Assembly: GCF_003075045.1 (NCBI RefSeq)
Contig: NZ_QCZD01000003.1
Location: 186,001 to 250,000 of the forward strand
Source: Maribacter litoralis
GTDB lineage: Bacteria > Bacteroidota > Bacteroidia > Flavobacteriales > Flavobacteriaceae
Direction of reading: 5' to 3'
DNA length: 64,000 bases
Below are positions 1 through 10,109 of this stretch, piece after piece. Both the position numbers and the translations under genes were made by a program. The notes below the pieces were generated by a model. It was not told where the DNA came from. It saw only the letters and a program-made list of their open reading frames with translations, and made no database searches. Numbering within the stretch: the stretch's first letter is position 1; every line of letters starts with the position of its first letter.

Positions 1-1684
<1,684 letters not shown>

Positions 1685-1699
1685 GTCGACAGCGTCGAC
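1685..1699. repeat. GC-rich short inverted repeat after groEL stop
   Basis: Two GTCGAC hexamers separated by AGC begin immediately after the groEL stop codon. They can form a 6-bp hairpin with a three-base loop. A second small stem (ACAAGC/GCTTGT) follows within 20 bases. The element may protect the 3' end of the mRNA; its function is unknown. Confidence 0.5.
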
Positions 1700-1738
1700 A
1701 AGCAATTATTAGCTTGTTCTTACAGTTTATATTATTTA

Positions 1739-1773
1739 AAACCGCTCTTGAAATATAAAGAGCGGTTTTTTTT
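1739..1773 (+). terminator. Intrinsic terminator of groEL
   Basis: An 11-bp perfect stem (AAACCGCTCTT with AAGAGCGGTTT) encloses an 8-base loop and is followed by a T tract. This is a textbook rho-independent terminator for groEL. Confidence 0.93.
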
Positions 1774-1791
1774 ATTTCAAATATGAGCAAC

Positions 1792-1828
1792 AAAAAAACC
1801 ACCTTCTTTATTTACAGAAGGTGGTTTT
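1792..1828 (-). terminator. Intrinsic terminator of the small basic peptide gene
   Basis: A 12-bp perfect stem (AAACCACCTTCT with AGAAGGTGGTTT) has an A tract on its left side, which becomes a T tract on the minus strand. It lies about 40 bases past the stop of the minus-strand gene at 1869-1967. It could also act on readthrough from groEL. Confidence 0.85.
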
Positions 1829-1868
1829 ATTGTCCAAATGGTATCGCCATCTAAAGGCAATAACTTAA

Positions 1869-1967
1869 CTACTTCTTTCTAGGAGCAGCTTTTGGAGCAG
1901 CCTTTTTACCAGCTTTTGCCGGTGCAGGCTTCGCAGCTGGTTTCCCCGCTGATTTTGCTTGTGCCAT
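1869..1967 (-). CDS. Small Lys/Ala/Pro-rich basic protein (32 aa)
   Basis: This short reading frame encodes 32 residues made almost only of Ala, Lys, Pro and Gly. It starts MAQAKSAGKPAAKPAP and ends PKAAPRKK, with no acidic residue. The composition resembles histone H1/HU-like C-terminal tails, so nucleic-acid binding is a reasonable guess, but I recognise no named family. Support for a real gene comes from an ATG start, a strongly biased non-random composition and a dedicated strong terminator on the same strand about 40 bases downstream. It is smaller than usual gene-calling cutoffs. It could also be a remnant of a longer basic protein. Confidence 0.65.
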   Translation of the reverse strand: MAQAKSAGKPAAKPAPAKAGKKAAPKAAPRKK

Positions 1968-2103
1968 TGCTATAGAATTTAAGATAAATCTATAGCTAAT
2001 GTATTTCAGATTTTGATCCGTGATTATTTCATTGGCAAAATATTAACTATAATATTTCTCCAACCCATATTAATCCATAATCGCACTGAAGCACAGAGTT
2101 TTA

Positions 2104-2469
2104 CTACTCATTACCATGATGCATACCATCATCGGAATTGTCTTCTCTATACCTGCAACATGGATGAACACTATTATAAGCTTCCTCTGTTGCCTTTAGT
2201 TCTTTGGTATCATGACCGACCGCAACTATAGCCGTTTTGATCTTCATGGCATCGGTCTTACGCTCATCCATTATAATATCCAATTGATGTGTAGGTATAC
2301 TCCAATTTGCGTACTTCACTCCTTTTACGTTTAAGGCAGCTTCCTCAATTCGCTCTTTGCACATTGCGCATCTACCATTTACATCAAAAGTCATTTTCTT
2401 GTTCTTGTCTTGCGCATAGGTAACTACGGCAATCAACATCATTGCAATTGATAAAATCGTTGTTTTCAT
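2104..2469 (-). CDS. Periplasmic heavy-metal-associated (HMA) domain protein
   Basis: The protein has 121 residues. A Sec signal peptide occupies about residues 1-19 (ending TYAQ) and is followed by an HMA-like ferredoxin fold. The metal motif CAMC is at residues 34-37, and the following text (VKGVKYANWS) matches the HMA beta-alpha-beta pattern. The C-terminus is rich in His, Cys and Asp (HPCCRYRED and MHHGNE) and may also bind metal. I chose the ATG that directly precedes the signal peptide; an upstream in-frame ATG at 2490 would add seven residues unlike a signal peptide. The gene follows the TonB receptor with a 24-bp gap on the same strand, which suggests a joint role in handling a soft metal such as copper. 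The substrate is inferred. Confidence 0.82.
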   Translation of the reverse strand: MKTTILSIAMMLIAVVTYAQDKNKKMTFDVNGRCAMCKERIEEAALNVKGVKYANWSIPTHQLDIIMDERKTDAMKIKTAIVAVGHDTKELKATEEAYNSVHPCCRYREDNSDDGMHHGNE

Positions 2470-2493
2470 TATATCTGTATTTATTATCATGTA

Positions 2494-4731
2494 TTAAATT
2501 TTAAATCTGAAGCCCGCATAAAACATTCTCCCCATAATGGGAGCGAACACTATTGTTGTATCAAAATTTGGACCAAAAGGATCATTAGCTCCTAAAACAG
2601 GGTTGTCTTGTTGTACTTCAGATAGGTTTTCACCACCTAAATATACCTCTACATTTTTTGAAAATACTTTGGTTATTTGAGCATTCATAAGGCTGTAAGG
2701 TGACGAATATTCCCCTAACCGATATTGCTCGGGACTACTAGTTGTATCTGGCAATCGTTTCTCTCCTACTCTATGTAAAGTATAATCGAACTTCCATTGC
2801 GACCCATTCTCCTTAGCCTCTGTTTCATATCCTAAATTAACAAAAAATCTATGTTGTGCCAGTAAGGGTTTTTGAAGGTTTCCGCTATTATAATCTGTTG
2901 AAACATCATAGAATTTATATGACGTTCTTAAATTCAACCTACTTAACAACTCATAATTCATCTCAACTTGAAAACTTTTGGCACTACTGTCACCATCTAA
3001 GTTATAAAAAGAAACTTCTTGAGGGTTTTCCCAATCTACGACTACTTGATTTTTAAAATCGGTGATGTAGTAATCTAAGGTAATATCCCCTTTTTTATTC
3101 AAAAAATTAAATCCTTGTAAAAAGCTAACTCCATAGTTCCAGGCATCTTCTGGCTCTAAACCATAAACCTCACCATCTGTACTTGCAATATTGATTGTTC
3201 TGGCAGAGCCAAATAATTGCTGATTCTCGGCAAAAATATTAGCAGCTCTTTTACCTCTACCGAAAGAGCCTCGCAAACTCCCATTCTCCCAGGGGGTATA
3301 CCTAATATGAAATCTAGGCGTAACAAAAGTTCCCAATCTATTATGATTATCTACTCGCAAACCTGCAGTAAGGCTCACTTTCTCTAAATTCTCGTAACTA
3401 TACTCCATAAAAGCACCCACAGACCTATCTACCCTAGAATAATCCGTCGAAGATACCATTTCATCATAACCGTCATAGGCAAAAGTAATTCCGGTTTTAA
3501 ATTTATTTCTGGTGTCTCCAATAATGGAATTAAATATCAGGTTACTATAAAGACTCTCGTGGTTGATATCATAGGTTCTAAACCCAAAATAAGAGTCTTG
3601 TTTATGCAAACTATACGATGTCTGAAACCCTAAGCTTTGAAAGGGTAATTCTGGAAAAACATAGCCCAGTTTTAAAGAGGTATCAAAACGACGGGTATCA
3701 ATTTCACTACCCCAGGCGTTAGTGGTAAACTTATCCGTATCGGGATTAAAATCTACTTGACCCACTTGTTTTTCATCGTTTAGAAAACGAACATTAAAGA
3801 AACTTACCCATCCTTTTTCAACGTCTTGATATTGCCAGCGGTTCATCACATTTAATTGATTTGCCAAAGGGGCATCTAAAAATCCGTCGTTGTTATTATC
3901 TTCTTTTTGCGTCCGCTTATTTCCATGAATATACAAACCTGTACTCCACTTGTCGGTTAACTTTCTATTGAAATGTGTATTTAATTCATAACGGCCATTT
4001 TGATTGGCATAACCATTTACAAAAACAGCTTTATCGGTTAAAGGTTTTACTAGTTCGGTATTGATTTGACCAGAGATACTTTCATAGCCATTAACCACAC
4101 TACCCGCTCCTTTTGTAATTTGAATACTTTCTATCCACGTACCCGGTGTAAACGTTAGTCCGTATGCCTGTGATGCCCCGCGAACCATAGGGATATTCTC
4201 TTGGGTTATCAATAAATATGGACTGGTTAAACCCAGCATTTCGATTTGTTTTGTACCTGTTAATCCGTCTGAAAGATTTACATCAATCGCCGGATTCGTT
4301 TCAAAGCTTTCCGCCAAATTACAGCAAGCCGCCTTTAACAGTTCATCGCTATTTACGGTTATCACATTCTGTGGACTAAAATAGGTCTTCTGTATAGCAT
4401 CACGCTTTTGCTGTACAACCACCTCATCTAATTCATTCGATGATTTCAAAGCAATTCGGATAGTTTTAGGCTCATTAATCGTTAAGGTATCCGATTGAAA
4501 CCCTATATAACTAATTATTAATGTATTGAATTCCTTTGTATACGGAATAGAAAATTCACCGTCAAAATTAGTGACCACACCCGTTTGGGAGTCTTGCCAG
4601 TAAACGCTGGCACCAGATAATCCTAAAGCATTTGCACCTTCAGAATCTAACACCACACCCTCTACTTTTTCTTGCGAAAAGCCAAAAAGGGGCAGCATTG
4701 CCATTACAAGTATAATTATATATTTATTCAT
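2494..4731 (-). CDS. TonB-dependent receptor, carboxypeptidase-regulatory-like N-terminus (putative metal uptake)
   Basis: This is a 745-residue outer-membrane receptor that would use TonB energy for uptake. A signal peptide (ending GFSQ) is followed by a carboxypeptidase-D regulatory-like beta-sandwich (about residues 20-95). A plug domain comes next (about 105-215, with QIEMLGLTSPYLLI and GAGSVVNGYESISGQINTEL), then a beta-barrel that ends in the aromatic-rich MFYAGFRFKI. The AACCN segment in the plug is unusual because it holds two adjacent cysteines. The gene lies between an HYC_CC_PP protein and an HMA protein, a context in Bacteroidota that points to metal ions, probably copper, rather than glycans; no SusD partner is present. 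The ligand itself is inferred from neighbours. Confidence 0.9.
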   Translation of the reverse strand: MNKYIIILVMAMLPLFGFSQEKVEGVVLDSEGANALGLSGASVYWQDSQTGVVTNFDGEFSIPYTKEFNTLIISYIGFQSDTLTINEPKTIRIALKSSNELDEVVVQQKRDAIQKTYFSPQNVITVNSDELLKAACCNLAESFETNPAIDVNLSDGLTGTKQIEMLGLTSPYLLITQENIPMVRGASQAYGLTFTPGTWIESIQITKGAGSVVNGYESISGQINTELVKPLTDKAVFVNGYANQNGRYELNTHFNRKLTDKWSTGLYIHGNKRTQKEDNNNDGFLDAPLANQLNVMNRWQYQDVEKGWVSFFNVRFLNDEKQVGQVDFNPDTDKFTTNAWGSEIDTRRFDTSLKLGYVFPELPFQSLGFQTSYSLHKQDSYFGFRTYDINHESLYSNLIFNSIIGDTRNKFKTGITFAYDGYDEMVSSTDYSRVDRSVGAFMEYSYENLEKVSLTAGLRVDNHNRLGTFVTPRFHIRYTPWENGSLRGSFGRGKRAANIFAENQQLFGSARTINIASTDGEVYGLEPEDAWNYGVSFLQGFNFLNKKGDITLDYYITDFKNQVVVDWENPQEVSFYNLDGDSSAKSFQVEMNYELLSRLNLRTSYKFYDVSTDYNSGNLQKPLLAQHRFFVNLGYETEAKENGSQWKFDYTLHRVGEKRLPDTTSSPEQYRLGEYSSPYSLMNAQITKVFSKNVEVYLGGENLSEVQQDNPVLGANDPFGPNFDTTIVFAPIMGRMFYAGFRFKI

Positions 4732-4958
4732 TATTTTTTATTCGATCTAAGTAAATAATTTTAAAAATCAAGAAAGCACGTAAGTGTTTTTAACTCTTTG
4801 CCAATGATTTACAATCGAAAAAAAATCCAAACCCTGAAAATGAACTAATCAGATATTACAGCACATATAAGTGCTTGTAAAATAAATTCCTATATAAGTT
4901 TAAAAAGGACAGCCTTGATTTATCGTATTGTACAACCCAATGACACAATCGCTTTAAA

Positions 4959-5375
4959 TCAAATTAGAAATACTTGATTAAGAATATTTAAATCCTTTAT
5001 CAGTATTGGTGGAGGATAAAAATTATGAAGAATTTCCTTTTCTGCAATATCAACAAACAAGCCTAAGTAAGCAGTTGTAAAGGAGTATAAAAATAGTTGT
5101 TGAGAATAATCTAAATCCGATTTATGATTAGATAAATCGTCTTGCCCTTGCAAAGTAAAAGCTTCATCGTCACAGCATGTTTTCTTTACTTCTGCTGCAT
5201 CATCACCCAATAAAGACAAACCGGCTTTCATACCACAATCTTCTGCATGGGTAAATAAGGCGACATCCATTACCCGCCCCATGCACAAATGTTTTTCAAC
5301 AGTCCACGAAACCGTAGACAGCAACAATAGCAAAGCCATCGTAATTGAAAAAACCCTATGTAGCAAATTTTTCAT
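4959..5375 (-). CDS. HYC_CC_PP family protein
   Basis: The 138-residue protein has an N-terminal hydrophobic segment (about residues 5-25) and the three signature motifs that name the family: an HxC (HLC) near residue 30, an adjacent CC (KKTCCDDE) and a C-terminal PPP (FYPPPIL). The family occurs in Bacteroidota beside TonB receptors and HMA proteins, and its conserved Cys/His residues suggest metal binding in the envelope. Its biochemical role is unknown. I chose the ATG at 5375. A -7-like box (TAACTTTG on the minus strand) ends five bases before it, so the mRNA may be leaderless. A 227-bp gap separates it from the TonB receptor, so the latter may have its own promoter. Confidence 0.8.
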   Translation of the reverse strand: MKNLLHRVFSITMALLLLLSTVSWTVEKHLCMGRVMDVALFTHAEDCGMKAGLSLLGDDAAEVKKTCCDDEAFTLQGQDDLSNHKSDLDYSQQLFLYSFTTAYLGLFVDIAEKEILHNFYPPPILIKDLNILNQVFLI

Positions 5376-5380
5376 TGTTG

Positions 5381-5388
5381 CAAAGTTA
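5381..5388 (-). promoter_or_regulatory. Bacteroidota -7 box for HYC_CC_PP gene
   Basis: The minus strand reads TAACTTTG, which fits the TAnnTTTG consensus, ending five bases before the ATG at 5375. A TTG about 15 bases further upstream is a weak -33 candidate. Confidence 0.5.
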
Positions 5389-5563
5389 ACAATTATAAAT
5401 TTCCAATGTTTAAAATCCACTTTTTTAACGATATCACGTAGTGTTCTCTATGCAAACCGTGCTAAAATCGAAAAAACCGAACACCAATTATACGATTACA
5501 TCGCTTTTTAAGTTAAAAATGTTAAACACATTAACATTATAACCATTAACTAAATTTAAAATC

Positions 5564-6664
5564 ATGAAAAAACATGTAAGACACGCATTTTTAATATGCT
5601 CTATCGCTCTTTTTATAGGGAGCTGTAGTTCTGACGACGGATCAATTTTTGATACTCCATTACCAGATGACACTACAGGAGATGACGGCACCGATGACGC
5701 TGATGAGCCAGAAGTGGCAACAATAGTTTTTAACGAAGCTGTTCCTTCTTCAAATATTACAACAGCCTCTGCTAGCGGAGAAGCCGGCACGAATGTTACC
5801 GGTAGAGTTATTTTTACTTCAGACGCTACCACACAACGTAGAATGTACATTACCCAAAATTATTTAGGACAAGGAGAAATGCCTTTTAGTTCTTTTGATT
5901 TGGTAAGTGATGATTTAACCAAAGCTTTAAAAGCCGATGGTTCTATTGACTTAGATGGCGCCACTAAGAAAGAAATCGATTTTTCTTTTCCTCTTCCAGT
6001 GCCAGATATTGAAAATGGAGAGATTGTATATTCCTTCTGGACAACTACCGGAAAAGGTGACTTTAGAGATAGCTCAAAAAGATTGGCTTTAGGTGTGGGT
6101 CAAATTACGGTTACAGTAGGTACGGGCACCAATCCTGTTGCTGCCGTTAGGGAATTTGCAGATATAAAACTATTTGCCCCGGCACAAGATGGAACAACAG
6201 AATCTTTCTTTTCGCTATTGAACGAAACCGTTTATAGAATTAATGTAGGCCCTGAGTTTAGAGCATTTTGGGATTTTGGATACTACTACGGAGCTTCTGG
6301 TAATTCTGCTGGTGATTACGCTTCTTTTGCTTCTACGGAACAATATGATAATTCTTTTGGATTTGCAGTAGAAGGACTTCAACCTGGCGCAGACGAAGAA
6401 AATGCAGAAACAGAAACATTGAACCAAATGTTCTTTGCAAGTTCAACAACTATAGATGTTGCCGCTTTTGATGCTATCACCCTAAATAGTGAATTAGACT
6501 TCATTGCAAGCTCAAGCTCGCAAAACATAACCAACCTAAGTGTAGGTGATATTGTAGAGTTCGTTGATAACTACGGCAAAAAAGGCCTAATTAAAATTAC
6601 CGCCATTGAACCAGGTTTTAACAATAACGATTTCATTGAATTCGATGTTAAGATCCAACCATAA
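5564..6664 (+). CDS. Hypothetical lipoprotein
   Basis: This 366-residue protein has a lipoprotein signal peptide with lipobox IGSC and acylated Cys21, so it is exported and lipid-anchored. A low-complexity Asp/Thr/Pro-rich linker (about residues 22-48) follows, then an apparently beta-rich body. I recognise no catalytic motif or named family. Such acidic linkers after the lipobox are common in surface-exposed Bacteroidota lipoproteins. The gene stands alone: it diverges from the HYC_CC_PP gene and has its own terminator. Confidence 0.8.
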   Translation: MKKHVRHAFLICSIALFIGSCSSDDGSIFDTPLPDDTTGDDGTDDADEPEVATIVFNEAVPSSNITTASASGEAGTNVTGRVIFTSDATTQRRMYITQNYLGQGEMPFSSFDLVSDDLTKALKADGSIDLDGATKKEIDFSFPLPVPDIENGEIVYSFWTTTGKGDFRDSSKRLALGVGQITVTVGTGTNPVAAVREFADIKLFAPAQDGTTESFFSLLNETVYRINVGPEFRAFWDFGYYYGASGNSAGDYASFASTEQYDNSFGFAVEGLQPGADEENAETETLNQMFFASSTTIDVAAFDAITLNSELDFIASSSSQNITNLSVGDIVEFVDNYGKKGLIKITAIEPGFNNNDFIEFDVKIQP

Positions 6665-6688
6665 TGGCAAATCATAATTTTTAGATTT

Positions 6689-6724
6689 AAAAAGAGGATG
6701 TTTAAAAACATTCTCTTTTTTTTG
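6689..6724 (+). terminator. Intrinsic terminator after lipoprotein gene
   Basis: An 11-bp stem with one G-T pair (AAAGAGGATGT with ACATTCTCTTT) is followed by a run of ten T. Confidence 0.88.
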
Positions 6725-6757
6725 TTTTAGCACACACCGTCACATTACAACAATATG

Positions 6758-6765
6758 TATTTTTG
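6758..6765 (+). promoter_or_regulatory. -7 box for GAF/fRMsr gene
   Basis: TATTTTTG matches TAnnTTTG and ends 12 bases before the ATG at 6778. No good -33 TTG lies at the usual distance. Confidence 0.45.
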
Positions 6766-6777
6766 TAAAAAAAAGTA

Positions 6778-7227
6778 ATGTTCGAAGCACTTCGCCCTCA
6801 AGTAAGTTCCATAATAGATTCAAACAAAACTCCAGATGCCAAAATGCTAGCCATTTGTGAACTTCTAAAAGCTGAAATACCTCACTATGACTGGGTAGGC
6901 TTTTATTTTAAAAATGGAGACAAAAGAGAACTAAAACTTGGGCAGTATGCAGGTGCCCCAACTGACCATACCATAATTCCTTTCGGAAAAGGCATTTGCG
7001 GACAAGTAGCCGAAAGTAATGAAAATTTTGTGGTGCCAGATGTACAGGCGCAAGACAACTACATTGCCTGTAGTATTACCGTAAAATCAGAAATAGTTGT
7101 ACCTCTATTTTTAAACGGCGAAAATATTGGTCAAATAGACATTGATTCTAATACTCCCGACCCTTTTACCAAGGCAGATGAGACCTTTTTAGAATTCGTA
7201 AATTTTGAAGTAGCCAAAATTCTTTAA
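6778..7227 (+). CDS. GAF domain protein, free methionine-(R)-sulfoxide reductase
   Basis: The protein is a single 149-residue GAF domain of the fRMsr type, which reduces free L-methionine-(R)-sulfoxide with thioredoxin as likely donor. The diagnostic segments are GKGICGQVA, with Cys74, and YIACSITVKSEIVVPL, with Cys98, followed by IGQIDIDS. Cys98 aligns with the catalytic cysteine of the E. coli enzyme by motif, and Cys74 with a resolving position. The length is normal. It sits alone between a terminator and purH. The protein-bound counterparts msrA and msrB also occur in this window, at 15.5-16.5 kb, so the cell covers both free and protein-bound methionine sulfoxide. Confidence 0.88.
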   Translation: MFEALRPQVSSIIDSNKTPDAKMLAICELLKAEIPHYDWVGFYFKNGDKRELKLGQYAGAPTDHTIIPFGKGICGQVAESNENFVVPDVQAQDNYIACSITVKSEIVVPLFLNGENIGQIDIDSNTPDPFTKADETFLEFVNFEVAKIL

Positions 7228-7279
7228 AACTTTAGCCTTTTTGTTGATAAACTAGCTCATTTTATAACTGCAAAAAAAT

Positions 7280-7287
7280 TACTTTTG
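7280..7287 (+). promoter_or_regulatory. -7 box for purH
   Basis: TACTTTTG (preceded by T) fits TAnnTTTG and lies 32 bases before the purH start. The same TTACTTTTG string occurs upstream of mreB. No clear -33 element is seen. Confidence 0.5.
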
Positions 7288-7319
7288 CTTGCTTATTAAA
7301 AACATTTAAGCATCATACA

Positions 7320-8852
7320 ATGAGCAGTGTAAAAAAAGCGTCTTCAGCCTTAATTTCAGTTTTTCATAAAGACGGATTAGAGCCAATAGTAAGAAAATTT
7401 CAAGAATTAGGAATCACTATTTACTCCACCGGAGGAACCGAAAAATTCATAACTGACTTAGGAATTGACGTTGTTCCCGTAGAAGACGTAACAAGCTACC
7501 CTTCTATTTTAGGAGGAAGAGTAAAAACTTTACACCCAAAAGTATTTGGTGGTATTTTAAACAGACAAGACAACGAAAGTGATGTTGCCCAATTGGCCGA
7601 GTTTGAAATTCCACAGATAGACATCGTTATTGTTGACCTATATCCGTTTGAAAAAACAGTAGCTAGTGGTGCACCAGAACAAGATATCATTGAAAAAATC
7701 GACATAGGAGGTATTTCCCTAATACGTGCAGCAGCCAAAAACTTTAAAGATGTAACCTGTGTTTCTTCAATGGAAGATTATGCAGATTTTCTTGAGGTTA
7801 TATCTGCAGATAACGGAAATATCAGCTTAGAGGACAGAAAGCGTTTTGCCGCTAAATCATTCAATGTTTCCTCTCACTACGATACTGCTATATTCAACTA
7901 CTTCAACCAGAATCACGATTTAGCTTCTTTAAAAATCAGCGAAACTTCTGGTAAGGTATTACGCTATGGAGAAAATCCTCATCAAAAAGGATTCTTCTTT
8001 GGCGATTTTGATGCTATGTTCTCTAAACTGCACGGTAAAGAACTATCATACAACAATCTATTAGATGTTGATGCAGCAGTAAACCTAATGCTAGAATTTA
8101 AGAACGACGCACCCACTTTTGCAATTCTAAAGCACAACAATGCTTGTGGATTGGCACAAAGAGACACATTACACCAAGCTTATGTTGACGCTTTGGCCGG
8201 TGATCCCGTATCTGCATTTGGCGGTGTTCTTATCAGCAACAAAGAAATTGATAAGGCTACCGCAGAGGAAATTCACAAATTGTTCTGTGAGGTTGTTATA
8301 GCACCAAGCTACAATGCAGAAGCATTGGAAATCTTAAAAGGTAAGAAAAACAGAATCATCCTAATTCAAAATGAAGTTGAAATGCCAGAAATGCAAGTAA
8401 GAACTTGCTTAAACGGTATGTTGCTTCAAGAAAAAGACCATAAAACAGATACGGTTGCAGATTTGACCAATGCAACAGATACAAAGCCAACAGATCAAGA
8501 GTTAGAAGATTTAATTTTTGCTTCTAAACTTTGCAAGCATACAAAATCCAACACCATTGTTTTAGCCAAAAACAAACAACTTTGTGCAAGCGGTACCGGA
8601 CAGACCAGTAGAGTCGATGCATTAAACCAGGCAATACACAAAGCGCAATCATTTAATTTCGACCTTAAAGGTGCGGTTATGGCAAGTGATGCTTTCTTCC
8701 CTTTCCCTGACTGTGTGGAAATTGCGGACAAAGCCGGGATCACCAGTGTAATACAACCTGGCGGATCAATCAAAGACCAATTAAGTATAGATTATTGCAA
8801 CGAACACAAAATTTCAATGGTGATGACAGGTACACGTCATTTCAAGCATTAA
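7320..8852 (+). CDS. purH: Bifunctional AICAR formyltransferase / IMP cyclohydrolase
   Basis: This cytoplasmic enzyme carries out the last two steps of de novo purine synthesis: it formylates AICAR with 10-formyl-THF and closes the ring to IMP. The N-terminal MGS-like cyclohydrolase domain (about residues 1-140) shows STGGTEKFI and the conserved GGRVKTLHPKVFGGIL. The C-terminal transformylase domain has RYGENPHQKG, KHNNACGLA and the ending GSIKDQLSIDYCNEHKISMVMTGTRHFKH. The 510-residue length is normal. It is probably monocistronic, because mreB 57 bases downstream has its own -7 box. Confidence 0.98.
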   Translation: MSSVKKASSALISVFHKDGLEPIVRKFQELGITIYSTGGTEKFITDLGIDVVPVEDVTSYPSILGGRVKTLHPKVFGGILNRQDNESDVAQLAEFEIPQIDIVIVDLYPFEKTVASGAPEQDIIEKIDIGGISLIRAAAKNFKDVTCVSSMEDYADFLEVISADNGNISLEDRKRFAAKSFNVSSHYDTAIFNYFNQNHDLASLKISETSGKVLRYGENPHQKGFFFGDFDAMFSKLHGKELSYNNLLDVDAAVNLMLEFKNDAPTFAILKHNNACGLAQRDTLHQAYVDALAGDPVSAFGGVLISNKEIDKATAEEIHKLFCEVVIAPSYNAEALEILKGKKNRIILIQNEVEMPEMQVRTCLNGMLLQEKDHKTDTVADLTNATDTKPTDQELEDLIFASKLCKHTKSNTIVLAKNKQLCASGTGQTSRVDALNQAIHKAQSFNFDLKGAVMASDAFFPFPDCVEIADKAGITSVIQPGGSIKDQLSIDYCNEHKISMVMTGTRHFKH

Positions 8853-8858
8853 TTTCAT

Positions 8859-8866
8859 TACTTTTG
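8859..8866 (+). promoter_or_regulatory. -7 box for mreB operon
   Basis: TACTTTTG lies 42 bases before mreB and fits the TAnnTTTG consensus. A -33 element is not obvious, so this is tentative. Confidence 0.5.
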
Positions 8867-8908
8867 TCGATGAAATACACCCTTTTATCTAAAATTTAAA
8901 CATCACAT

Positions 8909-9937
8909 ATGGGATTTTTTGATTTCTTGACCGAGGAAATAGCTATAGATTTAGGTACAGCGAACACCCTTATAATTCACAACGACAAGGTAGTTGTTGA
9001 CAGTCCGTCAATTGTTGCCAGAGATAGAATTAGCGGCAAAATTATTGCAGTTGGTAAAGAAGCCAACATGATGCAAGGAAAGACCCATGAAAATATAAAG
9101 ACCATTAGACCATTGAAAGATGGTGTAATTGCAGATTTTGATGCTTCCGAAAAAATGTTGATGATGTTCATTAAGAACATTCCTGCATTAAAGAAGAAAT
9201 GGTTTCCTCCAGCATTGCGCTTGGTAATTTGTATACCAAGTGGAATTACAGAAGTGGAAATGCGTGCGGTAAAAGAATCTGCAGAACGTGTTAATGGTAA
9301 AGAGGTGTATTTGATCCACGAACCAATGGCGGCAGCTATTGGTATCGGCCTAGACATTATGCAACCAAAAGGTAACATGATCGTTGATATAGGTGGTGGT
9401 ACCACTGAAATTGCCGTAATTGCCCTTGGAGGTATTGTTTGTGACAAATCTGTAAAGATTGCAGGTGATGTTTTCACAAATGATATTATTTATTACATGC
9501 GTACACAGCACAACCTTTACGTTGGTGAAAGTACGGCTGAAGCAATTAAGATAGAAATTGGTTCTGCAACAGAAGATCTTCAATCTCCACCAGATGAAAA
9601 ATCTGTACAGGGTCGTGATCTTTTAACCGGAAAACCAAAACAGGTTCAGATTTCTTATAGAGAGATAGCTAAAGCCTTGGATAAATCTATATTACGTGTA
9701 GAAGATGCGGTAATGGAAACCTTATCTCAGACGCCACCAGAATTGGCTGCCGATATTTACAATACAGGTATATATCTTGCAGGTGGTGGTTCTATGCTAC
9801 GCGGACTTGATAGAAGATTGTCTCAGAAAACCGATTTACCTGTGTATATCGCAGAAGATCCGTTACGTGCAGTTGTTCGCGGTACAGGTATTGCCTTAAA
9901 AAATCTAGAACGTTATAAAAGTATATTGATCAAGTAA
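8909..9937 (+). CDS. mreB: Rod shape-determining protein MreB
   Basis: MreB is the bacterial actin that forms membrane-associated filaments and guides lateral cell-wall synthesis. The 342 residues show the actin-family phosphate-1 motif (IAIDLGTANTLI), the MreB-typical INEPMAAAIG-like segment (HEPMAAAIGIGL), phosphate-2 (IVDIGGGTTEIAVI) and the adenosine motif (LAGGGSMLRGL). It heads the mre-mrd cluster. A 172-bp gap separates it from mreC and contains a small 7-bp hairpin near 10030-10049. Because mreC has no convincing promoter of its own, the five genes may form one operon with attenuation. Confidence 0.98.
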   Translation: MGFFDFLTEEIAIDLGTANTLIIHNDKVVVDSPSIVARDRISGKIIAVGKEANMMQGKTHENIKTIRPLKDGVIADFDASEKMLMMFIKNIPALKKKWFPPALRLVICIPSGITEVEMRAVKESAERVNGKEVYLIHEPMAAAIGIGLDIMQPKGNMIVDIGGGTTEIAVIALGGIVCDKSVKIAGDVFTNDIIYYMRTQHNLYVGESTAEAIKIEIGSATEDLQSPPDEKSVQGRDLLTGKPKQVQISYREIAKALDKSILRVEDAVMETLSQTPPELAADIYNTGIYLAGGGSMLRGLDRRLSQKTDLPVYIAEDPLRAVVRGTGIALKNLERYKSILIK

Positions 9938-10109
9938 GAAGTTCTTTTTTAAAGAATAACTTTTTAACTTCATGGTAAACATCCTTTAGCAAAGTTCAAG
10001 ATCCATTTATAAGTCATTAAATGATGAATTTTCAAGTTAAATCTTGAAAGAACTTAGCTTATAACAGTTAATTTTAAATCTCGATTATAGAGTAAAAATT
10101 TAGAGGTGA

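Noticed and set aside
2013..2231. Plus-strand reading frame of 72 codons
   Set aside because: It overlaps the 3' end of the HMA gene on the opposite strand, has no family features and no promoter.
7228..7319. Purine riboswitch upstream of purH
   Set aside because: No conserved three-way-junction pattern is visible in the 92-base leader; only a -7 box is seen.
10029..10049. Terminator between mreB and mreC
   Set aside because: The 7-bp stem has no T tract, so at most it is a weak attenuator.
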